Of a stretch of DNA of 64,000 nt, positions 1-13,185 are shown piece after piece. This DNA is from Epiperipatus broadwayi (taxonomy: Eukaryota; Onychophora; Udeonychophora; Euonychophora; Peripatidae). The DNA is taken from NCBI GenBank assembly GCA_028023455.1, contig JAQFVV010012673.1, forward strand, positions 538,567 to 602,566. The letters are read 5' to 3'. The notes under the pieces were generated by a model. The model did no database searches, was not told where the DNA came from, and saw nothing but the letters and a program-made list of their open reading frames with translations. The translations under genes and the position numbers were made by a program. Every line of letters starts with the position of its first letter. Within the stretch, counting starts at the first letter, position 1.

Positions 1-397
1 CCACTTCCGGCATTTACATTTTTAATAAAATCTCTAACAACAAGAATAGTTAATTACTTAATTACTTGTCACGTGATATGTTCAGATTTGATATTTTCGC
101 AAACATTAGTGAAAAGGACTAAATACTCAGAGAGAGTATGTTTAATGCAACGCGAGTTACAACAATGAGGTTTCTTCTTACTCTAAAATAGTAAAAATAA
201 TAAGTGTTTCTTGTAATCTGCATTTCAATGATGTATTAAAAAGATTAGAATGTATTATGCACTTATAAATAAAAATAACTGTGTTGGATAACAACTAATG
301 GTGATTTATTACAGATGATGATCATGTGAATCATTTTCTTGTTATATAACCCTCAGCTTGTTGCTTTCATTTCTATTCACTTAATTCGTACATCTCC

Positions 398-401
<4 letters not shown>

Positions 402-473
<72 letters not shown>

Positions 474-485
474 AACACACACACA
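402..485. repeat. compound (TC)n/(AC)n microsatellite
   Basis: About 60 bp of uninterrupted TC dinucleotides run directly into about 22 bp of AC dinucleotides with one interruption. An open frame across it encodes only Ser-Leu and His-Thr repeats and is not a gene. Confidence 0.95.
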
Positions 486-967
486 TATATCTCTAATTTT
501 ATTTTTATTGTTATGTCATCCCTGTAACTCAATGTTCACCATTTCCCAATTTCTGATCTAGTTGAATCTTTGCATTCATAGGTATTTTCATGGGCAATGT
601 ATTGTTTTTGATTAGCTAACAATTTTAGCAATGAAATAAATTAAAATTTCATATGCAATTTTGGTACTATATGTATGTAGTAGCATTTTTGGTAATTATA
701 GAAATGTAATGATTATTATTATTTTAATTTTTCCAGTGTAGTTAAAATCGAATTTAATTAGATTCGCCTCATTGCAGTAGTTCATTGTTATATATAGAAA
801 ACTAAAAAGACCCAAAAATTAAAGAAACATTTGTATAAATGTGCTAAAAAGTGAAAAAATTTTGGTAGCCTCTCTTATACCTAACAATCAAAAAACCTTC
901 TCATTTCATCTACCTATATCATGTGGCCTTTTTCTTTTATTATATTTTGGGATCCAATTAAAAACTT

Positions 968-1335
968 CAACTATTATTATCTCTTCTAACAACAGTCAAG
1001 CCCCACTTCATTCTTAATTCTTTCAATAATTACAACATGTTTGTTTTCTCACCAATGTATTTTATTTTTGATCCGCTCTTGTTACTTCTATATTTCTCCA
1101 TACCTCATTGAGTCACCTGAATTTCTTCTGTATTGCTTTTTTATTATGTATCCCAGACTCAAATCCATAAGTAACAACTTGTAAAACATATTTATTAAAA
1201 GTCTTCATTTTCAAACTAACACCTAGGTATATATATATTTTTAAATTTGACATTTCTACCAAAAACATTTCAAACAAGTTTAATTCAGTGATTACTTTCA
1301 TCCTTTATGTTTCCATTAATGTTAAGTTTAAAATG
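968..1335 (-). pseudogene. decayed fragment of the RTE-like LINE (C-terminal region)
   Basis: On the minus strand this aligns by eye with the region of the LINE at 17225-20511 that lies downstream of the reverse transcriptase. Matches include the translated stretch resembling NKCVLPVLTYGSE (here NKYVLQVVTYGFE) and the non-coding-strand words for 'aatccataagtaa' and 'accaagtttaatt'. An open stretch of 62 codons remains (1113-1301), but a short TA insertion and many substitutions separate it from the family consensus. It is much older than the copies at 17 and 57 kb. The 5' part of the element and the TGA tail are not recognisable. Confidence 0.75.
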
Positions 1336-1339
1336 TTCA

Positions 1340-2205
1340 ATTGTAACTCTTGATTTAAAAAACGCTGGTAAAAATTGATGGACAGTGCATCCAAGTGTTT
1401 ATTTGGGAAAGCAGAAGAAAATTTATTTAGTATGATAATACAAATATTTTTTAAAAATTTTTTAAACTATATTATTTTTTAATTTCACAGTTACTGTAGG
1501 GCATTTCTCCTCAGTAAAATTGGCCACTATTAATTATTTCTAAATATATATTTCATAATATTTGTTTGCCCTGCATGATTTGATCCAGCAATAAAATAAC
1601 AGACTAGTGCTTAGAATTCGTCAATTCCAGCCCATTCTGTCTCTTCTGATGCTAAAACATCTTATGAATTAATGAGTAATGAAGTGTTTTTAACAAATAT
1701 GTGAAATTTATTACACCACAATCTTTTCCTTCCATTCCACTCAATCAATCAAAAGCATTAAGGCTGTTTTTCACTATTCTAAACTGAGTTACAGACTACC
1801 TAGAAATTGATTTTGGGTATTAGACTATTCTTTTTTTATCTTTTTAAAAATACACTTCCAAAGTTTATTGAAAAAATATTTAATACAGTTCTGGACTGGT
1901 CCAACATCTGTAGAAAAGTTTGCTACCTTGTCATGTCTATCAAAGTGAGCTGTCAAATGGTTAGTATAGGCAAATACCTGATCCAATTAGATGAAGCAAG
2001 AATTTCTAGTTGCTGAAAGTATTTTTTTTACAAAATATTTCTTTATATATTTTATACTGCACTTATTATCTACATAAATTTATTTCAAATTGTCACCTCA
2101 AGTTAAAATTGTACTGGCTATAGCAGAATACACACTCTTTTAAAGAAATGATTAAAATAATCAATTTATGGGTACCCCACCTATACATATATATATATTG
2201 ATTTG
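1340..2205. other. AT-rich DNA, nothing recognised
   Basis: No repeat family, RNA gene or plausible exon seen. The 69-codon frame at 1807-2016 has no coding character that I can recognise. Confidence 0.5.
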
Positions 2206-2210
2206 TATAT

Positions 2211-2246
<36 letters not shown>
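2206..2246. repeat. (TA)n microsatellite
   Basis: Pure TA run. Similar runs occur at about 3765-3805, 6378-6396, 7184-7210, 17032-17050, 21360-21381, 23681-23710 and 37631-37647, several of them inside or beside mobile-element copies. Confidence 0.9.
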
Positions 2247-2247
<1 letters not shown>

Positions 2248-2284
2248 TAACTATACGAAAAATGAGAAGTTCCAGCTATAACTT

Positions 2285-2690
2285 ATTTTATAGCCTCCAC
2301 ATTGTAGCCAATTCTAAGTATACAAAAGATGATGTTTAATAGGGTGTCCTCATTGTGGGCCAATTGTAAGTAAAATGGATTTTCGTAAGTATAATCAAAG
2401 ATATCTAAGTACCATTTCCTTTGTGCGACCGCATTACAAGCCAATTCTAATAAATGAAAAGTTATGCTTTACTTTGTTAATTTTATAAAAACTTATTAAA
2501 TTGATATAAACATATTTTGTAATCTTTCGATCGGTCATCCACATTGTATTTCAAATAGAACTAAAATGATTGGGAGAGTTTACAACTATAACATATATTA
2601 TTGGACAGATTAAGCTAATTATAACTCTATTCAAATCTATATGGCATTTAAACACTTGCAGCTTAGTTGCATTCCAATTATAACATTTTA
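2285..2690 (+). repeat. degenerate tandem repeat, 4-5 units
   Basis: Variants of 'cattgtagccaattctaa' recur at about 2299, 2350, 2431, 2540 and 2668, separated by AT-rich spacers of 50-130 bp. Unit length is irregular and identity low, so this is an old, decayed array or several fragments of one element. Confidence 0.45.
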
Positions 2691-2699
2691 AGGATGGAT

Positions 2700-5205
2700 T
2701 GATGGATGCTTCATCATTCCCAGCTATCACTATTTTTAAAGCCTACTGGGATGATGATGATGGTACAGAATATCTATAATCTTAATTGTCAGGGTGCCAA
2801 ATTGCAACTTTAATAAAATATAAAGATTAAATCTCACTTCAATAACTTTCAGTAATAATATTTAATGAATGGGTTACTAAATAAGAGAACACTGAGAATG
2901 CATTAAAATTGATAATATTAATATCTTTTGAAATTCTTGGTTATTCTCAGCACACCACCATTCACCATCATTAAAGCTACAATTAAAATTTTGTTCCACT
3001 TACAAAGTTCTATATCCATCTCCACCTCCCTGTTCCACCCCTCCATCAACTTCACATCCATAGGTATATTACACTATTATCTATTTTACTCTTAAATTTT
3101 ACATTCTGCTAGCTCATTTCTCCCATTACAATCTCTTCTCAGGGTTTTTTAGAACAATTAGGGTTGGAAATCGTAAGCTGCGACAGATTATTGCTGATAA
3201 ACACTTCTCTCATGATCACCTCCAAGGTGATCTTGGATTGTCTTTAATGCGGTTTAATATCTATTTACATTAAAGCTTGGAATAATTTAAGCTTATTAAA
3301 TCTTTTAGAAATACATTCTAAACATATTCACAATTATAACAAAATTATAAAGAAGTTCATCTAGAGAGGTGTTTGAATACAACGGATTGGGGAAAGGATT
3401 TTATACCCACCCCCTGCATCCACTATCACTCAATAACTATCTCTATTCCTAATTTATATTTCAACTATCTTAAATTATTTAGTAATCTTGGGTATTTCCA
3501 TGTCACATAAGCTTGGAAAATTAACAATTTTAAATAAAATTTACTGCATATTTATGAAAATGATGATTCAAATATTAATACTAATATATTGATGTATGAT
3601 TGGATTTCAGATGTCTAGATAATAATAACCCACAAAAACATTGAGACATATGTAAATTTTATTTAAAACAAATAACAAATTTTGCTGACATTCTACAATT
3701 CAATACAGAATATACACATTTGCTTGATGACTTGCATGACTTTTCCCTGTTTTCAACCTATTTTTTTATATATATATATATATATAATATATATTATATA
3801 TAAAAACTAACAAACTATCCTTAAGTCAATGGATAAGATCAATAGGTTTAAAATATCAATATTCATTTCCTAATTATCAGGGAATCATGATTACCATGGA
3901 GTAATATTAATATCAAATAAAAAAAATATTATTTACCTTCACATATATTATATTTTCGCTTTCATTTTTATCCTAGATACAGCGAATACCAAATTTCTTC
4001 CCATGTTTAATGCTTTTTAAATTACTGATTTGTTTTTAGAGCTAATTCTTCCCATAATAAAATTTAATAATTTTATTTAACTATTTTTAATTTAACATTC
4101 CTTCGCAAATTTATTAATTTTATTTCATCATTTTGATCTAACATTCTTTTGCCGTAATCTTTACAATAGAGATACTTTATGTATGATGGGACTAAGTCAA
4201 TGCAAACAAATCGTTATCTAGAACAATCATCATCATATGTGCACATACTCTATACTCATGTTCTTATGACATAATAATATTTTAATAATATTACCTTTCC
4301 AGTGAAGTTCTCAGCTGGCTGTGGAAATATTCAGTAGATAATTTCATATATGCATTGCTTACACTTATAGTAGGTTTTATTTAACCCTTCATTTAATATT
4401 TATTAACTTTATTACTCTTGGCTCTAATTGATAAATTAATCTAGATCCACAAAACAATATTCAAGTACACCAATTGCACATACCTTATCTGCATTCATCC
4501 TGACATTAAATTAAGTTTGCGACCCTGTATCGACATTTATAAGTAGTGCTTATAATGGCTATTTTTCATACACTCATAAGGAATATCAAACATTAACATG
4601 AGGCAGGCAGAGACCCAAATAAGAGAAAACCTTTTCACTAAGGTTGGGATATGCTAGGATTTTTATCGCTAGTCATACAAATAGACTTAGGTGTACCTAT
4701 TACCTATGGCCATCAATAAAGAAATCTTACAATGTAGAGAATAATCAAGTGGAAAAACTCTTCCACAGTGTTTAAATACTTTATAAATAAACATAAATAT
4801 TGTAGTGAGCTACAGTTTTACTGGCTTGGTGGAGATTCTTTGTTTATCCACATTATATACTGGTCAAAACATCAACTTCTATAAGTAAAACTTTCATATC
4901 TACAATATTCTTGCAAGTTAGTGCACCGGAATATGATCCAACAATTTTTCCAAGCATTAATCAGCTTGTCTCTGACCTTAAATTTATGATAATAATAATA
5001 AGAAATAATAAGAAATGCATATTAAATTTTAAAAACTATTTCCATGCACTTTTATAAGATAATGATGATGTTTTAGCTCAATAGTCACACAATTTTTTAT
5101 AAACATAGCAATAAGTCTAAGCATTTGACAATAACTTCTGATCTGATTCATTCAAAACATTTTCCTTAATAATAATATCTCTTGTTTTTTTTTAAATGTT
5201 TGTAA
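2700..5205. other. AT-rich DNA, nothing firmly recognised
   Basis: Contains a (TA)n run near 3770-3805. A slightly more GC-rich patch at 3120-3270 follows a pyrimidine tract ending in cag and has two open frames of 34-42 codons, but neither resembles a protein I know. No repeat copies of the families found elsewhere in the window were seen. Confidence 0.4.
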
Positions 5206-5350
5206 AGCATTTAAAATAAAGCACATACAGAATGACTTGATATTAATTTCACCTACTCCCAAAATGATAATAATAGCAAAAGCATTTAAAATAAACACAT
5301 ACAAAATGATCTGTCATCAATATCTCTACCCCCAAAATAGAAACAATTAT
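5206..5350 (+). repeat. two-unit tandem duplication, about 72 bp
   Basis: The stretch beginning 'aaagcatttaaaataaa' at 5206 is repeated from 5279 with moderate divergence, including 'cacatacagaatga' versus 'cacatacaaaatga' and a shared 'cccaaaat' near the end of each unit. Confidence 0.7.
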
Positions 5351-7300
5351 AATTCTGACATGAATTAAATTTAAATGGATATATATGAGAAAACATAAAG
5401 AAAGAAATTATTTTTCTTTTTCTTTTTTTTTTCTAGATTAAATATTCTACATGAATAGTGAATAATAAAATAAAAAAATATATACTTAAAGAGTTCTTTG
5501 GAAGTGTCCTTCAAGTTTCTGATTTCCATTTTTCCTTTTCCTTTTCTTCCTTGATTTGTTTATATGAGCACATGAGTTTATGTAGACAAAGTTCTTGTGA
5601 TAAAGTTCTCCTATGCCATCAGATATATGAATTTTATGCTGCTGAAATGATTTCTTCATTTTTGATTTTATGTAGATTACAGCTGAACAGCACTTATTTA
5701 AGTTTCTAAAGATATAAGTCCATTTCTTGTTGTCTGTTTCTTTCTTTAAATTCATTTAATATTCAAATGGAATGCTTTATATATGAAATCAAATTTAGAG
5801 TTTATTTTCTGTGGTTTAAATTTATCATTTGCCAATTTGTCATCAATTAGTGCTAGACAATTGTGACCATTGATTAACTTCAGGAGATTAAATGTGTACC
5901 CACTTAAAAACTTATTCAACAGACATTTTCTTTTCTTTTTATGATATTAAATTTGGCAAAGTTGTTTTAAGAGACAACAAATAATTTACAATAAACAATT
6001 TTTTTTTCTTAAAAAAAATTCTTTTTAACTTTATAGCAAAGTTTATCTATAAAACCAAAAGAGAAAACTTGCAACAGAGTTTCAGATAGACTAGCCCCCT
6101 TTACAAAAAAGCAAAGCTTTTTATAGTGTCTGCCTTTTTTCTTTTTTTTCTCTCCTGCTTCCCCTCATCATGAAATTTTATTGACCTTTGAGATGTGGTC
6201 ATTCTGTTTTCTTACTTAATTGACTCTTGTTTCTTTTTCATTTTTGGTATTTTAACCTTTTGCCCTTTTGACAAAACCATACCAAATTCACTTCTGCATT
6301 CTAACAGATAATCACCAATTAATTTTACACTTAACAGATATAAACACCAATTAATTAGACACTTAAATTCCTTGGTCATATATATATATATATATCACTT
6401 AAATTACTCTGATAATTTATTTGGGTAATATGACACATGTGAAACCCACCAAATAACAAAAGACAGGAAGCTCTCTCTTCAAAATAAATAGAAAGCTCTC
6501 TCTCTCCTCTTTATGTTTTCCATTAAAAAAATACATAGCAGCCCAGCTTCAAACCCAAAATTTTGAACTAAATTTTGGCTGCAAATAATAAATTATTAAA
6601 AATGACTTAATTTCTTTATTTAAAGATTTCCTCATGAAATGACAAGGAATGATTATTAATTGTGAACTTTATAATTAAAATCCACAATTATATTAATTAC
6701 ACACACATTGTTGCACATATATAATTCTTATATTAAACCGATTTAATATTTTAATCCTTAATTATTATTACTATTATTTTTTATAATTTAATCTCATGAA
6801 CTATTTATTTCTAGCTTATCAGTATAAAATTATGACCATCTATTATCACTATCTAACATAGTTTTACATTTGGCACATCCCCCTCCTTCTTTCACTCAAC
6901 TTATTAAACAATGTATAAATCTTGCTTTTCTAAAAACATATCTTTTAATACCAAATTGACCCATAAATTAATGTTAAATAAAACAATCTTTTGGTTAGAA
7001 ATATTTTAATGAGATTGCCTACCAAATAAAATGTACACAATCCCTATAAATATGGGTTCAAACCTGGTCTTGCTAAAAAATTTTGTTTATTAAAAAAATA
7101 CAAACTATGAGGAAATTTTTATATTAAACCTTATCTTGCATAGTTAACTCAAAAAAATTGAGTCTTGGGCAAATCCAAGAGCTACTATATATATATATAT
7201 ATATATATATCAACCAAACCAGTGATTTAAAAAAATATATATACATTTTTTGTTTTTAGCTCACTACTTGATGGAATTAAATAAAATCATATATATATAT
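5351..7300. other. AT-rich DNA with homopolymer and TA runs
   Basis: Long T and A runs and TA microsatellites (6378-6396, 7184-7210). Overlapping frames at 5458-5755 on both strands are low-complexity and judged chance. No recognised element. Confidence 0.4.
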
Positions 7301-7303
7301 ATA

Positions 7304-7827
7304 CAGGTAACCCCTGTATAACATGATCAATCATTTCCTAAAAATGTCATATTATGCAAATTTATGTTATATAAAACAAAGAGCTAGTAAAAAAAAACAG
7401 TATTAGGTTTCAAAAGTTAAAACAAAATTTATACAACTTGCATTTTATAATAAAGGGAATTTTTTTATACAATAATTAATCAAAACATTGCATATTAATG
7501 TTACATAATATTTTCTTCATCATCACTATTAAATACCATTGAATGATCATATTCTTAATCATCTGAATAACAAATATTGACAGAGATGGTATTTGCTTCT
7601 AAAAATTATCATCACATCTCTTGTTCTATGGAAGTTTCCCTAATTGTCAAAACTTGTATGAATATGGTCTTACAAGTGGAACTTCTCCAACTTTGAAATC
7701 ATGTCAGAGCAAAATAATGTTATAGGAATGCCATGTTATGGATAGGGTTGTGTTCCTAATTTTTGAACCATGTTAGATTAAAACTATGTTGGAGGAATGT
7801 CATGTTATCAGAGGTGTTACCTTTTCT
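7304..7827. mobile_element. pogo-like inverted-repeat element (non-autonomous)
   Basis: The left end begins CAGGTAACCCCTGTATAACA next to a TA. The right end is its imperfect inverse (about 7805-7822, 'tcagaggtgttacctttt'). Inside, 'atgtcatgttat' and 'aggaatgccatgttatgg' words recur in both orientations, giving weak hairpin potential. The TIR style and TA context resemble pogo/Tigger-type elements. No transposase frame is present. The right terminus is eroded, so the boundary is approximate. Confidence 0.5.
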
Positions 7828-8541
7828 ATTTTTTAGCATTTGGAGATTTTGTAATGGACTCTTTGTAATAATTATTCAAATTTAAAATTAAGAAAGTAAA
7901 ACAGTGTTGCATTTTCAGTATTTACAATGAAATCTGTCCACATTAAAACAGGTTACAAAATTGTTTGTATTTATGAAGGCAGTACTTTAAAAAAGTGAGT
8001 TTTAGCTCAACATCAAGGAAAGTAAAAAAAAAATATTATTCATTTCTTTTTTTATTTAAATTAAACTAAAAATTCTTTTTAGTGAATTAATTATCACAGC
8101 CAATGAAAGTGTACTTTAAAAAATATATAGCACCATCTCTTATACACCAATCAAAACTTGCTAAACTGATTTCAACACAGTTTGAAATGCATCCCCACCA
8201 TTAATATTAGGCTGGAGAATCTAAAATATTTCAGACTCATGCTGTCACCAGTACTTTGAATAGCATTTATTTAAAGAAAATAAGTTAAAAGTTAATTACA
8301 AGATTTGATTCAAACAAACAAAATTTGTACCTTATATAAAAGCATTTAAGGACATTTTTTTGTAAAAAAAAAAAGTATAATAATTTTTAATTAATTGGGT
8401 AAAGTTTATTTGAATACTAATTTATTAAATAATGATAAAACTATTGTTTTAATCCAATGTTTGATATAGTTTTATAATACATTACATTTTTATTGGTAGT
8501 TAAATGGTTTATTGCATAGGAGTTAATAAGATATTTAAACC

Positions 8542-8758
8542 TTAAACCATCACATGATCACTATCTTCCATGCTTGCACATAATTGTTGTTATAATAGGC
8601 AAAACTCTCTATAATACATAATCCAGAAACTAGTTTGGGGTTATTGGATGAGTAGACACTAGATAGGGATTTTATGCACAAGCCTTCTGGCATCCATTGA
8701 TTACTCTGTCTTGCTTAGAGTGGCACTACTGTATGGAGAGAGTTTTGCCTATTATAAG
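8542..8758 (-). mobile_element. element A copy (TTAA-type, long inverted ends)
   Basis: A TTAA at 8542 is followed by the family A outer arm ('accatcacatgatcac'), then the inner terminal motif GGCAAAACTCTC. The body resembles 'ccagaaactagtttgggg...gatagggattttatgcacaag', and the copy closes with the inverse motif GAGAGTTTTGCC at 8739-8750. The right outer arm is missing after 'attataa'. No coding capacity. Members of this family recur through the window. Several copies have TTAA at an outer end, the target duplication of piggyBac-type transposons. Confidence 0.7.
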
Positions 8759-8907
8759 ATATTTGAACTGGAAATGATAGTTCTGGACTGCAGTTCATAG
8801 ATCTTAAGATCCAGAGTTTGTTACTGTGCAAAACTATGCATTGTCTTATGTAACTAATGATTTCTCATTTAGTCCTGGGAATGTAAATCTGGCAAAAACA
8901 TATACAT

Positions 8908-9093
8908 AACTTCTCATGCTTATTACTATTCAACAGACAATCAGATCGTAAATACACATCAGTGAATTTAACAAGAAGAGGGTGATCCACCCTCCTCTTT
9001 ACTTGTCTTTCTATATATCCAAGTTTCTTGTTAAATTCACTGTCTTGTATTTATAATCTGATTGGCTGTTGAATAGAAATAAGCGTGAGAGGT
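8908..9093. mobile_element. foldback/MITE with about 70-bp inverted arms
   Basis: The left arm starts 'acttctcatgcttatta' and ends 'gaatttaacaagaag'. The right arm is its inverse from 'cttgttaaattcactg' to 'ataagcgtgagaggt'. The loop is about 45 bp. Arms differ by roughly ten substitutions. No other copy was recognised here and no clear TSD was found. Confidence 0.7.
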
Positions 9094-9228
9094 TTGCAGT
9101 CTCTCAATTTAATTTCAATACTGTTTGTGCTTTGTAAAAATAAAATGAAATATCATATACATAACAATAAGCTGAAAGTTCAACATAGGTTGGGGTTGAT
9201 AAATGTTTGAAGTGCATGAGGATTAACT

Positions 9229-10935
9229 GGATGATTCTCATTTTCATTGAGACTCATTGGGTGTTTTCCCCAGAAAAAGAGATAAGTACAATGTTTAATT
9301 GCTGCTTTACTGTTATCATACTAGTTTTATTGATTTTTTAGTTGAAAAAAAAAATCTGAAGAGGTCACTAATTTATGAAAGTCCACCAATGTTGATAGTC
9401 TTTATTCTATTGTTTTTGAAGAAAAGTTTTATTTTAAAAGAGTGTGATCTTATTTTTACTCAAAGTTTTTGGCATTAAAAATGTGATTTTGCTTGCTTAT
9501 TAAATATTTCTGATTATTTTTCCCCATTAAGTCTCTTATGTTACACTAATATTTCATCAGATTTCTTTGTTATAATTTACTTTAAGCTTTCAACTTTCAC
9601 TTTAATATCAAGTCATTATTATTTATCAGTATATAATAAATTTGATATCATTTGTTAAATATTTTTGTATAACAATTAAATAAAAATTTTAAAAAATCAC
9701 ACTTGATTTGGGGAATTATTTTAAAAATTAGATTTAATCAAAACAAAATGCTGTTTCATCATCAAAATTCAGGTGGAGCAGATTCAGTTTGCAAAATGAA
9801 TGAAATTTTCTTTGTTTGATGTTTGTTTTAAAAATCTGAAGAAATTATTTTTAGTAACTAGTAAATCTATCAATTTATGCCTTAAATGTTCAAAATATTT
9901 TTGTAATTTTTACAAATTCACTAAAAGTTATGAGACTGTCTAGCAATGACATTTCTAGACAACTGCATTTCCTGCAGCCTTAATCTCTATGGTAACAATA
10001 TTCAGAAAAATATATTCTTTTATATTTAAAAATAAAACATTTTTGTAAAAAAATAAATATATAATAATCAATAATGCAAGTCATATTATATATATATGCT
10101 TTTGATTTCCAATAATTATTACCCAATTACTTTACAAAAATTATTATAAACATTCCCCAAAAATCAAGTTTTTAGACCATCGTAATATTACTTTAATCTC
10201 ACAAATTTTGAGATTATCAAATAAATAATAAGCACCCATCATTGGAAACTTTGATGACCTGCTTATTTGGTTATCATGACATCTTTTAAATTTTTTTAAA
10301 ATTAAAATATTAGAAAAAAAATATATATGTAAATTTTAAAGGTGTAAAAAAAGATTTGCAAAATTTCTCAGTAGAGGGCAAAAAGGCAAATGCAATTTCT
10401 TGACTTCCAACCTAAAAAAGTTTCATAATTAAAAATGCAACTGTTACACAAAAAGAATATCAACAATGAAAATCTTGGAATAAGTTTGACCATACTTTAT
10501 GTGAAACTCATCATGTAATGTTATTAACTATCAAAATTGGCAAGTTATCAGATTTTTTTCAAATATTTTAATATTTATAAAGCAAATATCAGATTTTAAA
10601 GCAGAATTTGATAAATTTATCACAAATTCACATTCATTCATTTGACTTTAAGAAAACCTTAAAATAAAAAATTCTTTTTCTGAAAGAGTGTTTACACTAA
10701 CATTGTGGATAAAGTTTATATCATTTGTTCTTATTTATAACTCAGTTTTTTAAAACATTTATAAAATTCAAATTTATATATTTTTTAGAATGTTATTAAT
10801 TTATAAAATTAAATTAAAAAACAAACAATTCCAATTTATTGAGTTTTAGTATAAAATACATATGTATGCAGAAGTTAAATATTGAACATGTTCAAAACTT
10901 CCACCAGTTATCACAATAAAAATGTCAGAAATTGA
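9229..10935 (+). repeat. diverged copy of a dispersed duplication (partner 37697-38520)
   Basis: Two blocks match the 37.7-38.5 kb region in the same order and orientation: 9229-9330 with 37697-37800, and 10551-10935 with 38138-38520. The second includes 'ttttaaagcagaa', 'ttcttatttataa' and 'agaatgttatt'. Spacing between blocks differs (about 1.2 kb here, 0.34 kb there). No coding sequence or terminal repeats were seen, so the nature of the element is unknown. Confidence 0.55.
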
Positions 10936-11209
10936 AAGGGTACAGCAAATTTTGTAGTTTTTGGTTGGATTACTCTGAATCAGGTAAACAGGGTCTAGAT
11001 ATTTTTGCCTAGGAAAAAGCACAAACTCCAGTAGTTGTTTTGAATACTATGATTACAATAGCAACAACGTACTTAATTCTCTGCCTTAAACAATATAATG
11101 AGGTGGTTTAAATTATCAAATTATAAAATGGAGATAAAAGTGATTCTTATATACATAATTGCATTTCATCCAGAATTAGTCTACATGCTTTATTGATAAA
11201 AACAAAAAT

Positions 11210-12835
11210 CAGAAATCAGTCTCAGGTTGGGAATTTCAAAGCACTATCATTTCATAACTATTAATTACTGAAGCTTAGTATAGATGGGACTAGTGTAATG
11301 AGCTGCTTTTGTTCTACCATTGACCAAAAACAATGGTTATTACCGTTGGCAAACATTTAAAAGTAGCAAATCATACATTTCTTGATCTTGAAGTCATATC
11401 ATGAAATTTTTTAAGCAGGAAGCCTTGGGTTAAACCTTTAAGACATTTTGGACATCAGACATTTATTTTGAATAGTAAAATGGACTTAAAGATGATAGAT
11501 AGGTATGTAATTTTGTTACTTTCAGATTTGAATGCTAAGCCACTTTGATAAGTATCAATACCATAAACTGGTCTGGGATGGAACTGAAAATAAATTACAA
11601 TCTGATAATCCATAACTACCAATTTTACTCATTAGTGAAGAGAACCTCTCTTATTTTATCTTATATATTGTGTAAGATAAAGAATTAAGTAATTTAATTT
11701 TTTATTAGCATTCATTATCATCGGACATACGTTCTTGTAGATAACAAGAAAACAACAACACTAAAATATGTAGTTAGTAGTCCACAACCATAGCTTTATA
11801 ATTATTTGACCAGGTTAGCTTGAGTTCAAAATTGTAGGATGTTCCAAATTTTCAAGCTTTTAACTTGAATAATAAAATGATGATAAATGTGATTGTTAAT
11901 TGCTTGACTGCATTAATTCATGCACTCCAAGCTTTTCTGACAAAGGCAAAAGCCACAAAGCAGTCTGGGAATGATGAGATAAATGAATTATTGTGATAAT
12001 TACTAATTACTCAATCTTATTGTAAATGGAGTGAGAATAAAAATCTATTCTTTTTTTATCATTTATTATGTAAGAACAAAGATGATTTGTTATTAACATT
12101 CTTAGGTAAAGAAAATAATGATTACATTTAATAAATGAGGGAACTAAAATTTGTAATTAGTAAACTGAAGTCAGATGTATGTTTACAGTTCAAATAGATT
12201 AGCTTGGTTTGATAAGTCTAGGATGTTTTGAATTTCAGACATTTCTTTTGAATAATAGAATGGAGTTAAAAGTTATTTGTCATATGCATAAGTTCATTAT
12301 TTCCAGTTTTGAATGGTCTAAGAATGTGAACATAAATGCACTCTTATTTGGTGATTACTGATTACTCATACTTACTATAAATGACACTATAATGGAAATG
12401 TGCTCTTACTTTATTGATTAAGATAGTTTTTTTTTATTTTATGAAAACAGATTATTAAAAAAACATGATTGAAATTTAAAATAATATTTGTTGCTAATTC
12501 TGATCTACGCTTACAATCTAATTAACCAATATCACTTACCAATTAAACATCTAGATATGTTTAGCTAGAGAATAAGATATGTTTGGAAAATTAGTCAAAC
12601 CTAGCACTAACTGGTATTCTAAAATGATTTATTAACATTCTTAGCCAGAAGAAATGATGATTACACTTAATAAATAAGTGAGAGAACTAAAATGTATAGT
12701 TACTGAACTGAAGTCAGATGTATCTTTATAGATTGGCTCGGGTTGATAATCCTATGATGTTTTAAATTTCAGACGTTTATCTTGAATAATAGAATAGAGT
12801 TAAATTTAAGGTGCTTCTCTATCCAACTAAGTAAT
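11210..12835 (+). repeat. degenerate tandem array of element A-like units
   Basis: Four successive blocks, beginning near 11370, 11760, 12140 and 12680, share 'aactaaaatgtatagtta', 'gaagtcagatgtat' and a segment like 'gatgttttaaatttcagac' followed by 'gaataatagaatggagtta'. Between them lie segments resembling the element A body, for example 'aagccacaaagcagtctggg' at about 11950. Spacing is irregular (about 380-540 bp). The same words occur in the element A copies at 36820-37153 and 39309-39680, so this appears to be an old internal amplification of that family. Confidence 0.55.
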
Positions 12836-13185
12836 TCTGTCAAAGTTAAGCCTTAAAATGGTCTACTTATTCAATGTACAATTTATTCAATGTAGACTTT
12901 TCCCCAGTCAATAAAGATTCAAACAATGGCTACCAAGTTCTAATATAATCACAATTTGTAATAGTTAAATGTAATTTACTTTATTCCATTTTCATTTTTT
13001 AAAGATATTTGACTTTTAGTTCCTACTGCAATGGCCTATAAAACATTCTGTATATTGTTATGTTATGCAGTTGAATTCTGAAGTTATATTGAATCCCTAT
13101 GTGGAATTTTTAATTCTATTTTACTGTTGTTTAATTTTGCTATTGTTGTTATTTTACTTCCATTAGAAGAACATTAGATAGTGTT

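Noticed and set aside
339-527. 62-codon open frame
   Set aside because: Produced by the (TC)n/(AC)n microsatellite.
3120-3270. Possible exon after 'attacaatctcttctcag'
   Set aside because: Two frames are open but short, no donor or family match; splice-like tracts are common in AT-rich DNA.
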